DNA of 44,084 bases, from the NCBI GenBank assembly GCA_910592205.1, contig CAJVPJ010000104.1:1-44084 (forward strand), in the 5' to 3' direction. Source of the DNA: Paraglomus occultum. Its lineage: Eukaryota; Glomeromycota; Glomeromycetes; Paraglomerales; Paraglomeraceae. Under the pieces are notes generated by a model. That model was not told the DNA's origin. It did not search any database and saw only the letters and a program-made list of their open reading frames with translations. The translations under genes were made by a program, and so were the position numbers. Positions 20,109 to 32,560 of the stretch are shown one piece after another. Numbering within the stretch: position 1 is the stretch's first letter; each line of letters opens with the position of its first letter.

Positions 20109-20434
20109 TTACGGGTCTCGCCACTCTCCCTGTGACACCGGCGGTGATGTGATCCCGGCACGGGTCCTGAGGAAGTGAGTCACGGGGGATGCCCGGATCA
20201 CACTCGGACATCTCCTTTCTTCTCTTTTTTTTACTGCACACAGCTTTAGATGACGGGTAGAAGGTTTTGGTAAGTATAAAGGTAAGTTCGCATTGTTTCA
20301 CGCTATCACACTAACTCTATTTTCTTTTTTTCCCTTTTTCTTTCCCTTGGTGGGTTCGCGGGGTGATCGGATCCAATGGTACACGTGGAAGTGGAAACGA
20401 GCACCAGAGACCCATACGGTAACTACTCGCTATT
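20097..20434. repeat. GC-rich block bounded by inverted repeats
   Basis: AATAGCGAGTAGTTAC plus GGGTCTC (20097-20119) is repeated in inverse as GAGACCC and GTAACTACTCGCTATT (20407-20434), with a 5-nt extra spacer in the right arm. The part from 20050 to 20210 is strikingly GC-rich for this window (CCGGCGGTGATGTGATCCCG and similar). It could be a small non-autonomous element or a structured RNA; I could not match it to SRP, RNase P, U-snRNA or rRNA. Confidence 0.5.
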
Positions 20435-20439
20435 AATGA

Positions 20440-22505
20440 ATAATCTGTCCTTGAAGCAGAGACGAGAAGCCAGCGAGAGCAATAGCTTTGGATTCTTTTT
20501 AACGTAATTTTAATAACAACAAAATTAGTATTAATATGTTTATAGTATTTGTAATATTTATTTCAAAGATTCGATGTAAAAATATCTCATATTATTATAA
20601 ATAAAATTTTACTCATTGGAAAAAGATTCGTCATTTATCATTGGTTTATCTTTATTTTATGCCCTAATTCCTATTTTGAAAGTGTAAACTCATTCTCGGC
20701 AGCAAAATTAATCTGCAGGGCACTGTCAATGAACGCATTCATCGCAGTTCTAAACATTTTACTGACTGCATAACTGACAGCGTCAAACCTGTAATAGTTG
20801 CAGTTTCCTAGATCGGATTTTTTTTGTAAAAGGTCATTCTGCAAGCGAGTACAATAATTCCTTGCTGTTTCGGGAAATTCCAACTAAAACACTGTACTTT
20901 GCTCTTTCAACAGGAACACGTAATAGTATCAACAATGTGATTAAAAATAGGTCTATAAAAAATTACAAAACACGCAGTTTCATGCTATTCTCTGTATTAG
21001 ATACGTAATAAAGCATTATTTGGTGTTTAGCATTTATTCGCATGTGATTCGTATGCCGAAACAGCTCGTCCCGATTGCGGTCCTCTGATATTGCGTGTAT
21101 CAGAATCAACTTTGCAGCTGTATACGAGTCCTTGTGCGGCAAGGCTACGCAGCGGGAAAAGCAAAACGAGACGCTGCTCAAGTCCAGCTATGTAATTATG
21201 CAGATTTTGGCATAATACTACCAATTAACGTCCAGGAACCAAGACTCTTAAAAAATAAAAAGATAAGACCCCTATTAGTAGCCTGTGAGTGAAGCAGACC
21301 AAGCTATACAATATATTTATCCATCGTTTGTATGAGATTTACTATATAGTTTACTAGAACGTGGTAAGTATTCATCGGTGAGTGAGTTCTAGCCAACTGT
21401 CAAGTTATTGGAGATATTTAGAGGTGAGCCGCTGGACCCCGCATAAAGAGAAAATTTCATTTCAAGCATTTAATTGCTATAATCGCTACTTTAGAAATGG
21501 CTTCCTAATTTAATTTAAATCATCGTCATCATTACATAGTCTGCTCGATAAAAAATGTACCACAAAAATGGCCATAGAGATAATGCTTACTTTCTTACTG
21601 TAAATGTTGCGATAATAATAACAATAAATTGCAACCGATTGGTGGACATGATCAGCTGTAATTCATTCTAGTTAACTCATTTTTCTGCGTAGAATTGAGT
21701 GTACGTCATAAAATTAAACGTTTTAATCTTGTTCATGCATAATCTTCGATTATGAGCAGCGCATATATTCTGACGCGAAATTGTGTGATTAGCATAATTA
21801 CCTGTATTGTACTGAATCCCATATTTCATAATCCGCAGTTTTGTAATCAAACATTCCAATAGCTTTATATTGTATGCATAGTGTGTTTACTACAATAGAT
21901 GAGACATGGGGATATCTTTTCGAATTGTTGGTTACTCTGTTACTATTATTATGCTATTATCGTGCTATTATTATTATGTGCCATCTATCAATGAATTAAC
22001 GATTTATGCTTACATGTGGAATGATACTTCTTTACTTTCTCGCATATACATGCATTTTCTTATACCACTATGAGACGAGAAGCATTCAACCCCAAAGAAT
22101 CATAACATTCTACCCTGCCTGCTTTTGGTACCAGTCTAAGGTCCTCACCCGTATTAATGACGCGCCTTTGAGCCCATTCGTCAACATGCTTTTACATCGG
22201 GTTACTGATAAAATCGTACTTTTTTTGAATTGTTCAACCAAACACAATAGTCGTGGCGGAGTAAAACTATAACTCTCAGATATCACACATGTAAGCAATT
22301 TTTCATGTGACAGAAATGCGCAATGCAGTCCTTTTATTACAACATCTTGTGTTAAATGCATATTGGGGGCCTGCGCAAAAACCAAAAGGCACTGCTCTAG
22401 ATCTATGTTTCCAGTATGCCAAAGGCGATTGCTTTGCAAAAAAGAATCCCGAGAATATTCGAATTAGTTTTCACATGAAACGAGCGTGACTAGAAAAAAA
22501 AATGC
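20440..22505. other. Gene-poor region, no gene recognised
   Basis: Mostly AT-rich. Short open stretches at 20671-20883 (-), 21095-21292 (+) and 22307-22489 (+) have no known family. The last contains ALDLCFQYAKGDCFAKKNPE, faintly like a Sel1 repeat, but it is too short and isolated to call. Confidence 0.4.
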
Positions 22506-22509
22506 GATA

Positions 22510-22562
22510 GTATGTGTGTATGTGTGCGTGTGTGCGTGTGTGCGTGTGTGTGTGTGTGTGAG
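22510..22562 (+). repeat. (TG)n microsatellite
   Basis: Imperfect TG/CG dinucleotide run, TGTGTGCGTGTGTGCG and similar, continuing as GT-rich sequence to about 22595. Confidence 0.9.
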
Positions 22563-22689
22563 AATGTGAGAGAGTATGTGTGTGTCTGTGTGTGAGAAGA
22601 GAGATTGTCTGTTGGGACAAGTAAAACTTTTCTTACTATTCAGCATCTCTTCATTCATTCCTTCCCCCTCCAGCCCCGGCCCCGACTTT

Positions 22690-22820
22690 AACCCTGACCA
22701 CGACCTTAACCCATGACCATGATGACCACAACCACGACCACGACCACGATGACCATGACCATGACCATTGACCATTGACCATTGACCATTGACCAATGAC
22801 CAATGACCCCAACCACGACT
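22690..22820 (+). repeat. GACCAT/GACCAC minisatellite
   Basis: Hexamer-based array of GACCAC, GACCAT and GACCATT units with local 7-bp periodicity (CATTGAC four times near 22765-22795). Confidence 0.85.
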
Positions 22821-23704
22821 TCTACGCCAGCCTTATCTATTTTTAATAATTTCCATAATCGTATCTAGCGAAACTAAAAACTTGAAACTCCCCGTGCTTG
22901 GTTTTTTGGCTCGGCACACGAAAAATCCATTCATAGTTATATTTGTTTTTAGCACGCTAGTCTTTTTTTATAAGGAATTATTTAGTTGGCGTATGTGATG
23001 ATCTCTTGCACCAAACGTATAATCGCACACAGTATCCATTCGTATTCGTAATAATTATTACCAATTTAACTTGCATGTATTGAATATGATGTCAGATGAT
23101 GATAATATGATTGGATGTGCATCTATGATGTATTTGTACAGCACGCTACATCTTTCTCTCCGCCTCTAACTATCCATTTTTTTTCCTGCCCTCACTCTTT
23201 TTTTTTTTTTTTGCCTTTCTTCGCCTTTCCTTTTCTCTCCCCCTTGTTTATTATCTTCAAACCTTAATTTACTATAACCAATCATCTATGACTATGATTG
23301 AACGTATAACCAATGAAACACAATACTTTGTTGTGTGATAGTTTATTTCCATTCATAATATGGGTAAACAATGCGTGCATGTTATAACTTGTTTGCGAAA
23401 TGTGGGATAGTGTGACTTCACGTTCTATCTGGACGGGAAGAAAGATGTGAATGGCGATGTACAATGGATGGAAAATATATATAACGCAATGATCACTTTT
23501 TTGGATGAATGTAGTATTGTTGTTAACAGCAGTTTATGGTTAGTGGTTAATCGACATTGCGTACATGTAGGAGGTTCGGTCGCTTGTTTTCCGATAATTG
23601 GGCGGAAAAAAAAAAGGCCTATCTTTTTTTCGCTCTTATGTTAGTTGCAAATCACATGCAGGGGTAAACGATTTCACTGGTAGGCAATCCTGGACGAGGC
23701 AAGT
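22821..23704. other. Intergenic, no gene recognised
   Basis: AT-rich, with a pyrimidine-rich stretch at about 23155-23245 (CCTGCCCTCACTC, T-runs, CTCTCCCCC). Confidence 0.4.
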
Positions 23705-23757
23705 AAACACACACACACACTCACACACTCACACACTCACACACGCACTCTTCTCTC
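23705..23757 (+). repeat. (CA)n/(CACT)n microsatellite
   Basis: ACACACACACAC followed by CACTCACA units. Confidence 0.85.
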
Positions 23758-23930
23758 TCACCTGTATATACATGTCAAAGTTATCGGGCAAAATGTTACA
23801 CTTTGTGCTTGTGATTTATTTTTGATACAAATTTTTACTTGTGCTGACGAACAGACCAAGAAGGGTCTCGGAATTATAAATTCTTTACACACTTATGTAT
23901 AATGTATGCGTGATTGTCGATCAGCGTAAA

Positions 23931-24001
23931 TTTGACGTCCTTTTTTTTTAACCCTGCCCGAATGGGATTTCACAAACAGGGTTTTCCCAATTAACGTCAA
24001 G
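23931..24001. repeat. Short MITE-like inverted repeat
   Basis: The outer arms TTTGACGT and ACGTCAAG and inner arms AACCCTG and CAGGGTT are complementary and nested, with about 20 nt between the inner arms. It could be a tiny transposon relic or a stable hairpin. Confidence 0.45.
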
Positions 24002-26099
24002 TTCTTTAGTCACGGAAATTACCGGATTAAGACAGATGTAACCAACATACACCAACATACATTATCTCGATTAACAAATTATGGGTTCTGACACGTGGAA
24101 TATCCTAATGTCACGATAATACGTCAAAAGTGACAGCAGAATGGAGGGAAGGCATAAAAATATCGCAAGACATGTAACGCTGCATATTATACATTCTCTG
24201 ACATCTTTTTGGATTTTTGTCGAACATGTTGGGGCGGAAAAAGACACTGTTATCTGTTTCGCCCTGCCTGCCTGCCGTAACAATAATGGTAATAGGAATT
24301 AGCCAAGCTTTAAGGTTGATTGATAATATGACGTAATACGTAATTAGACCATGTATAAACTTACAATAGGATTCAATGGACAGGCACATATAAAAATGTC
24401 ATTTACATACATTTGGGAATTAATATTGTATATCTTAATAATTGTTTATTTATTAACGTTTCAATTATAATGTTACTTTATAATTTGGTACTAGTGTAGT
24501 ACTTAATATATTGTACAAGCGTACGTTATCAAGGCACAGCCATCTTATCAAACAAGAAAATTTTGGCAGGACACAGTCCACCTTGCAATGTTGGCGGGAA
24601 CAATCGGTGAAAGGGGGGGGTGAGATGGGACCCCAACGGATGGGTAGAAATGATAAGACGGAGTCATTATGGTCATCATGGTCATTGTGGTCGTTATTAT
24701 TATGACGAAATAATGGGGGTTGGTATTGTTACAATAATTATTATTACTATATTAAATGTTGATATTAGTATTGGGTATCTTGTATTGGCATCCAAGTATT
24801 GGTATTAAGAATGGACCGGAAAGAACAAAGGAAACGCTTTATAATAGTAAACAATATTAATAATTCCATTCAAAAAGAATATTTATTCACGCAAAAATGG
24901 GTGATGCAGATTCTTCTTTGGGCAATCCTCAATGCCATCTGCGTAACATTTGTAACATTCGGAGGGCCCGTGAACCCTCTCATACCATCTAAAATCTACA
25001 ATAAAGATAGACATACATATCACATTACACATCAACATCACAACGATATGTTTGAAGAGAAAAAAAAAAAAAGCAGGACTGGTGATAAGAGTGGGAAGGG
25101 ACAAAGAGGGCAAATAACATGCGATTATGCTTATATTGTTTATAAATAGTAATAGTAACAACAAGGTGATGATCAGATACTAGTTACTCGCTTGCATTAT
25201 TTTAAAGTTCCATTACTGCGGCATATCGTTGGACATCCTTGGCGATATCATTGGATATGATTTAGTAAACATGGGTTTTTAGATAAGAATAAACACCCGC
25301 ATGAAGATTGACATTTTTTAACGCACAACAATCTCGTACCTGATTATCCATTCTTCGTCGGCTTTTGCATTTCACATGTTGTAATCGCAATGCGGATTTC
25401 TCATTGATTACTTGTTAATTAACAGCGTCGATATATTTTATAGACTTTGCCATATAAATTACATATGCCCGAGATATTCAAGTGATTGTGCACATGCGTT
25501 CACATAGATATTTGCGTTGTTACCAAATCCGGACGTACATAAAAACGAAAAAGTGTACATCAAACATGTATATTATCTAATATATACATCAACATACAAT
25601 ATTATAATGTTTAGCCCCTTGATTAGCATGTGATTGAATTAAGTCCTTTGAAATTTTTTATACATACTTTAAATAGTCTAATATCACAAATCACCAACTA
25701 ATCCATCACACATTACACACACACATCCCCTCCCCTTCCCCCCCTTCAACGAATAGGGCTTTGACAGTAAAGTTTATAAAATTGTAGACTTGACTTTTTT
25801 TTTTTTTTTAACAAAACCAAACAAAAGCTAAAAGCTAAAAGCTAAAAGCAAAACCAAAAACCAAACCAGACCAGACCAGACCAGACCGAGAACTAAACTC
25901 TCTCCCTCTCTCGTTCTCTCTCTCTCTTCCAAAAGAGCAATTCTATAAACCAACTAAACAAGCATCTTATCATTAACCATATATATCCGAACTCGGTTAA
26001 CTATCCTCGTTAACAATAACTGCATACTATACCTTTCTACGCCACTCGTACTCGTCCCGAAATAATTAACTTGCTATTTCTCATCTTTCACACACACTT
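24002..26099. other. Gene-poor region upstream of the membrane-protein gene
   Basis: No gene recognised. A 116-codon plus-strand open stretch at 24799-25149 has no family resemblance. Near 25820-25890 there are short tandem repeats (AGCTAAA three times, ACCAG/ACCAGA five times), followed by a CT-rich stretch to about 25930, probably the promoter or 5' UTR of the next gene. Confidence 0.4.
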
Positions 26100-26135
26100 A
26101 TGTTATGTCTCTCAATACAACCCACACTGGTACCC

Positions 26136-27604
26136 ATGACACTATCAAAAACACTATGCAACGATAGCTTTGTAACAAGCGAGCATCACCTTATCAAACA
26201 CTTTACAAACACTGAACTTGGTTCGAAAGAGAGGCTACTCATCGAGGACAATGTCCGAAGCGAAATTAACAATGAACCTATGGACAATACAAGAGAAGAG
26301 AAAGTTAGTGAAACTAGTGAAAACACAACATTGGAAAGCGATATACGGAACGAGTGTAGTAATAATATTAATAGTAATACGGGTGAGAAGCAAAGTGAGG
26401 AGGAAAATGATAATGAGAATGGGTCTCAGGAAAGCGACAAGAGTAGTTTCAGTGGGGAAAAGACGGCGATACCTGTTATTAAGAGCCAAACAAGAATGTA
26501 AGTTGTTAACCTTTAGTTTTTCACAAAAGTGTGAAAGTCATATGACATTTCCTATGTCTTGAAAAAAAGAACAAATCTGTTCCTTTCCGTCCCTCAAATC
26601 TTGTTTACTCATACTAACCCCATTTATGTCCCCATTTTTTTAAAAAACCTTTTTTTTTTTTTTTTTGCTCACGCTGATCGATCACCAACAACGCAAATCA
26701 ATCAATCCAACTGTAAATCCAACCATTTGTAAATCCAATCAACTGTAAATCCAACCATCTGTAAATGCAACCAACCAACTAACCAACCAACAGAATAACA
26801 TCATATACACCATTTACATTCACAATCCATCTCTTAATAATTGCTCAACATTTATACACGCTATTCACCACCCCCACAACACTTTACCGCTGGCACCCGT
26901 CCTCGTTCACGCATCTGGTCTATCTCGCAACAACGTTATTTCACGTGTGTACATTACTTGCAAACGTATTAAAACAATCACGTATTGAGCGAGCGTTTGT
27001 ACTATACGGAACATGGATCGTATGGTCGGGCTGGGCCATTTGTCTGAGTTTGATCGAACGTAACGAAATCAAAAGGGAAGAGGGTAAAAGCTGGGACCTG
27101 TCTGCCGAGAGAGATGGTGACGAGTTTGTTATCAGCGAATTAAAAGGTACCGAGTTGCCTCCATTTTTGGTTCATTCGGATTGGACATCAACGTTCTTTC
27201 CTATTCTCTCGTTCCTGCTGCTACTCACGCTTCGTCGTGGTCATTGGGGTCTTATTACGTGGGAACATTTGGTGTTACTCGAAGCCACGTCTCATCTCAA
27301 GTGGTATCGTATATGGTGTTTATCCGGGGCATCGGCGGGTTGGATCCTCTTTTGGGAAGGTGTAAAATACTATTTCCACATTGCTCTCATTTATCGAACT
27401 GATCTGACCGCGTTTCCTGGAATAGCTGGTACCGTGTGGACGAATCTATGGAGTGGAATGTTATTGGCAATGTGGTGGAGTTTTTGGACATTTCAATACA
27501 GAGGAGTGGTGTGGAAGAGAGAGCTTTTGGAAGGTGTTGCAGTCTGGAGTGATGATGATGGATGGGTCAGAGTGGGGGGTGTTGGACAAGAAAAATTAGG
27601 ATAA
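26136..27604 (+). CDS. Unrecognised polytopic membrane protein, two exons
   Basis: Exons 26136-26497 and 26794-27604, joined in phase at AT|GTAAGT and CAACAG|A, give 390 residues. An upstream in-frame ATG at 26100 would add 12. The first 120 residues are hydrophilic and rich in Ser, Glu and Asn (SEEENDNENGSQESD), probably disordered. The rest holds about six hydrophobic segments: IHLLIIAQHLYTLF, THLVYLATTLFHVCTLL, FVLYGTWIVWSGWAICL, STFFPILSFLLLLTL, SGASAGWILFWEGVKYYF and WSGMLLAMWWSFWTF. It has many Trp residues. I do not recognise the family and assign no function. The intron contains diverged repeats of CAACTGTAAATCCAACCA. The open second exon with consistent hydrophobicity supports a real gene. 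Confidence 0.65.
26700..26793 (+). repeat. Tandem repeats in the intron of the membrane-protein gene
   Basis: Four to five diverged copies of CAACTGTAAATCCAACCA, then CCAAC units up to the acceptor. Confidence 0.7.
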
Positions 27605-28830
27605 AAAAAGAAAAACTATCCCCAAAACAAACAAACAAACAAACAAATCATGGGAAATTTTTCGTAATAGTAATTCAAAAATGCCAGGACTTTATATACA
27701 TACATATATATATATGGACGTTTTCTAAAGAAAGAAGGAAGAATTATTCTTCTTGTTTATTTCTTTTATTAGCTTGTTATTATTATCATTTCCCTTTTTT
27801 CTTCCCCATCCACAAAATTCAATTCAGTTTGATGAAAGGAAAAAAAAAGTAATCATTTATCATTTATTTCATTTTACCTTTTATTCTCTTAATACTTTTT
27901 TTTTTTTTATAATCACATGGCGTTTGTATATTCTCGTCTATTTTCCTTTTCCCCTTTCCCCTTCTCCCCCTCTCCCCCCATTCAGTCATCAGAGTGTAAC
28001 TTGTAAATACTACACACACACAAAAAAAACATTGATTGCATAGTGTATAACAGTTTTTTTCTTTTTGAAAAATAATAAAATTGTTTAATAATTTTAAATC
28101 GCAAAAAAATAACGATGCAAGATGACAGATTTTCGCCACATCACGTATATTGGCTTGCGCAGCTTTTGTGTAATTTTTACCTCTTAAAAAAAAAACATCC
28201 GATCGCGTTTTCCCATTTTGGTTGCCAGTTTCGAACGATAGCAAAAACTTTATTTTTTAAAGTTTCCCCCACTTGCAGAAAGGTTTGTTTGCCCCATTCC
28301 CAAAGATGGTAGCGCAAATAAAGAAAACTTTAAGACAGGATAGGATAACAGAAGAAAAGAAAAAAGAAAAGAAAGAAAAGAAAAGAAAAGAAGAACACAA
28401 CAGTAACTCGCAAGACCCGCAAGACCCGTAATGGCCGCTCTTTTTAACGTTTGACTTTTCCCATAGTCGATATATTGTGTGAAATTGCCATATCATATGT
28501 CATATCATGCGTGTTGATAACTTTTGTCAAAAAGGGCTTAGCTCGACTATTAGCTTTCATGACGCGCCCTCGGTTCAAAAACTTCCCACCACACAAACAA
28601 ATGACGCAAAATAGCAAACCAGTTATTGTTTCAATGACAAAAATAAAACCTTTTGCAAGTCCTCTTCCCGCACGTTCTCATAAACGAATCGTCTTTTTAA
28701 TCGAATACGTCAAAACGAACGACTATTTAATCTACTCTCGATCTCTCTCATTCTAAACCAACAAGAGTCAAAAGTCCTTTGCCTTACCACTTTTCACCTG
28801 TCCATCTTACCCGCCGCCTCTCGTTTCTTC
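27605..28830. other. Convergent intergenic region, low complexity
   Basis: Rich in homopolymers. (CAAA)n lies near 27627-27646, pyrimidine runs (CCTTTTCCCC) near 27940-27980, and a GA-rich AAAAGAAAAG array at about 28345-28400. Short open frames look like chance. No gene recognised. Confidence 0.45.
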
Positions 28831-30580
28831 TCACCAGGATTGGAACACGTTTTCTGTCATTTCAACAGCCTGTTTAGGATTATTTTTGTAATAAACAAAA
28901 TGTCCCTGTAACTGGGCAGGACTGATTGCGCGTCCTTTTGTTTTCCTGACAAACTCGTCTGCCAAACTCTGTTCGTTCTCGTAAAACCTGAGGAACATGT
29001 GCTTGATTTGATAGTCGGTAGCGTTACCAAAATATTCTTTCAAGTCTATCCGACCAGGACGAATCAAGGCTTGATCAAGTCGTTCGACGTGATTGGTTGT
29101 CATAAATATTATGCGTTCCTCTGAAGCAGCTACACCGTCTAGAGCGTTTAGCAGACCGGAAAACGTGACCATAGAGGGGTAGCTTAATGCGATAAGATAA
29201 AAGAAAGAAAAAAAAAAAAAAGAGCAAGTGAGTAATATGTTTGCGTCAACGAAATGATAGAATATGACAAGTTGGGTTAGTATAAACACATGGTCCGACT
29301 CAACCCCTCCATACAAATTTTGAAAACCAAAATTTCAAGATTAAAAAAAAAAATAATTCAAGCCAACCCCTGCCCATCGTCCTGAAGCTTTCGAGATGTA
29401 AACGCTGCATCAATGTCCTCGAGCAACAAGATACTCCTCTCTGGCGCGTTGCTCAACAAATGATTTAATCTATCATCAGTTAAAGCGCGTTCGCCAAGGT
29501 TCAAGATACATATGTTGTATCCCAACTCTCCAGCGAGAGCTTGGATGAAACTGCTCTTACCGCTACCAGGTGGACCGTAAAGTAAATAACCACGACGATA
29601 AGGTATGCCTTTTTGAAAGAGATGGTGATTATGTATGTTAGGAACAACTGGTTTTTTGGACGAGTTTGCATAATAGATTTTTTATACAACGTGTCATATC
29701 ATAGCTATTACCTTACTGGGGGGAGGAAATTATTATGTTTCTAATCTCCATACACTTTTCATTTCTCTCTCTCTCCCTCTCCCCGATTCCATAAAAACAT
29801 ACCTCTCTCACTATACCATTTCCCATTCCCGATAAATTCTTCAACATCCGTAACGATCCTTTCCTTCACACCCTCATCCAAGATTACCGAACTCAACAGA
29901 CGCCTCTTTCTCGGTAATCCGAATGGTTTCCATTCCGGTCCCCAACTAGTATATATCACAGTTTTGCCCTCTTGTTTCGCCAGAGCTATCTCTCGAGATT
30001 CATGGAGAAGTTCGGTAAAGAGATGTCTGTCGCGAGAGAGAGTGGTTAGAGTTACAGTTTCAAATGGGGTGGTTGTTATCAAGTCGATAGCCTTGTCTCT
30101 ATGGCGTTCGATCTGAAATTAAAAGATGGTCATTGATAAAAAGTTCGAGTCCAAGTGGCGGGTTTGGTATCATCCGGATGTCATCCTAACAAAGAACACA
30201 CACACATACCCACACACACACACACCCCTACCTACCTGGAACCACGCACCCTTCCACTTAAAATAATGTCTTCCTGGACCAGGAACTAGACTGAATGCTG
30301 TTGATACACTTCCGTTATCATGCTGTACAAACGAAGTCTGCACGGCATATCTATGCGTCCTCCTTGCAGACTGCTGTGACATCCACTGCAGGAACCACAT
30401 ATATGATACGTCTTTTGAATGAATCTCTAACGTGGCCAGTAACCGTCTTCGGGTGAGTTCTGCACCCAAGACGAGCCCTCTTCTCATTGCGGCCAGGCCA
30501 GCACCAAAACCTACCACGCCTACGCCAGCCGTGAAATAGGGATTGTTCTCGAGTAAAGAGTTGAAGAATGTGTCTGGCAT
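28831..30580 (-). CDS. BCS1: Mitochondrial chaperone BCS1 (AAA ATPase)
   Basis: Exons 30580-30236, 30112-29803, 29608-29368 and 29182-28831 give 415 residues, close to the usual 420-450. Residues 13-35 form the single transmembrane segment ([18 protein letters not shown]). The BCS1-specific domain follows ([25 protein letters not shown]). Walker A is [10 protein letters not shown] near 229-238 and Walker [11 protein letters not shown] near 279-288. The second region of homology reads [32 protein letters not shown]. Bcs1 sits in the inner mitochondrial membrane and translocates the folded Rieske protein during complex III assembly. The third intron uses a weak donor (GG|GTTGGC), chosen because it restores the expected [12 protein letters not shown] context. 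Tail-to-tail with the membrane-protein gene. Confidence 0.92.
30198..30226 (+). repeat. (CA)n microsatellite in BCS1 intron 1
   Basis: ACACACACACATACCCACAC and more CA units just after the donor site on the minus strand. Confidence 0.8.
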
Positions 30581-32560
30581 TGTTGAATGCTAGTTTTTTT
30601 AGTGTTACCCCGAAATTTTTTAATCGATTATCAAGTAGTCATGTGATTACCGGAAATACCAATACTTGATTCCACACTCTATGGAAAAAGGGAATTTTCT
30701 GAATTATTGATATTCCACTGCTTACTATTACTATTACAGACATGCTGCTTGAATATCTCTACTGACCATTAGCGTCATTACCCTTGCCTTAATTTACAAG
30801 ACTACCCTGTTTAACAGGAATGCCTTTTGTATTTTCCAAAGTTGACAGTTTATTGTTCAAACAATCGAGCTTGCCTTTGCTATGACGTGGGATTAAAAAT
30901 ATAAAGTCTATTATTTTACTTGACGCGTAGATGAAAAGTTACACAAACAATAATCCCATATTTTATTCACGTGTCTGGCAGACTAGCAGACTCTTAATTA
31001 TACAGGCTTATCCTTATTTCCTGTATGGCATTCGCCCACCGGAAATGTCACAATTTGTTTACGATATGACGCTACGCAGCGTCACCAAATAAAATTCCTT
31101 GGCGACTAAACTACGCCATACGCTTTTGCATGAATTGCTAGCGGAATCACACAATCGTTCGAACTGCAATTAAAATATAGTTGACAAGGTTGGTTGATAA
31201 CTTTTAAGTAAAGGCATTGAAGTTTCTTGATGATAAAGAATGCGATAATGGAACCTCCCTCCTCTCTCTCTCTCCCACTCTCTCCCCCTCCCACTCTCTC
31301 CCACTCTCTCCCCCTCCGTGAAGGGCGTTCTCAACATGTAACAAATAAGTATGCAGTACAACATATCAGCTGACCATTATCAACACTTTGACCCCTAACC
31401 CTCAAAAGAAACATGTATCCCCATATGGAAAAGCTTCTTTTTCGCGGGTAAAATTTATACGTGTACCCCGACTTTTCCCTGCGTTTGCGCCACAGACATT
31501 AAACATTTTGTTTCTAGTTCATATTCAGTAAATATCAGCATAGCCTGTTTCCCAAAGAATTAGTTAGCTACGGGACCAGCAAGTGATTGTGATGACAATG
31601 GGATTATCAAGAATACCGACAGTGCACTGTGACACGTCATTGTACAGTATCGAGAGCATTATTATTATCAATGCTATGGTTACATTATTGATAAATAACG
31701 TCAGCTTGTAAAATTGCTTGTACTACTTCCTTTTATGCTGCGGCTCTCTCTCTCTTAATTTCGTTCAATGTTTGTGTTTGCTCATTTTCTATCTGCATTG
31801 TTTTTGTAACATACGATAATCTATGTAATGCTCTGCATTCTGGTCACAAGAAATGTCCCCAATTTGGATCCCTTATTTTAGAGGAATGTCTAAACATATT
31901 CTTTACTACTAACCAATATTACAGCTGCCGTGAACATCAATAGACAACTCAATGACGTTGTGTACCGCTTTACTCTTGATTCTGATATCTGGCCTTGGCA
32001 TACATTTGTGAGGGCATGTTTTGTATGCGGTCCTTCTCTTTATATGGCAGGGATGTTCAAGATGCAAATGGAAGTGCATGTCATAGATAATAGCTTAATC
32101 GCTAGGTATAGGCTCGACCTATTCTGACACTTGATCGTTAAAGAGATATTTTTCGTAATACTAATCTGTATGAAAACCAAATATGGCCTAATACGAAAGT
32201 TTTCATACAAACAAAACAAACCAGCGCGTGGGTAGATAAGATTCAAGTCACGAGGACCACATAGAAAAAGCTTTGTTCAGGAATCAGAAACTAGAGTATT
32301 TTTTTTTTCTTTTTCCCACTTTCGATTCTCCGGCTGAGGCGTCTAAAATCGTTCGGAAAGTCAATGCAAATGAAACTGTTGGGTTTTTCAAAACAATTCT
32401 TATCGATCTAACAAAGAACTGGACGAGACCGAAAAAGGCCGAATTCATATTAGATTTGGTCATCAGGGGTAACATTTTCGCACATCCGTTTCAATAAAAT
32501 GGACACTTTGCTTATTCCCCCACCCCTTCACTGCTATTCAGTAGCAATTCCTCCCCCACC
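30581..32560. other. Divergent intergenic region between BCS1 and the aminopeptidase
   Basis: No gene recognised. A CT-rich array, (CTCTCTCCCA)n-like, lies at about 31255-31317. An open stretch at 32273-32497 (about 75 codons, ending FAHPF and one residue before TAA) has protein-like composition but no known family; it might be a 3' exon of an unseen gene. Confidence 0.4.

Noticed and set aside
22307-22489. Possible Sel1-repeat fragment
   Set aside because: ALDLCFQYAKGDCFAKKNPE has only a loose similarity, is a single unit, and has no coding context around it.
22464-22796. 110-codon minus-strand frame rich in Gly/His
   Set aside because: It is generated by the GACCAT minisatellite and the TG microsatellite.
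24799-25149. 116-codon plus-strand frame
   Set aside because: Mixed low-complexity composition with a poly-Lys run from an A-tract and no recognisable domain.
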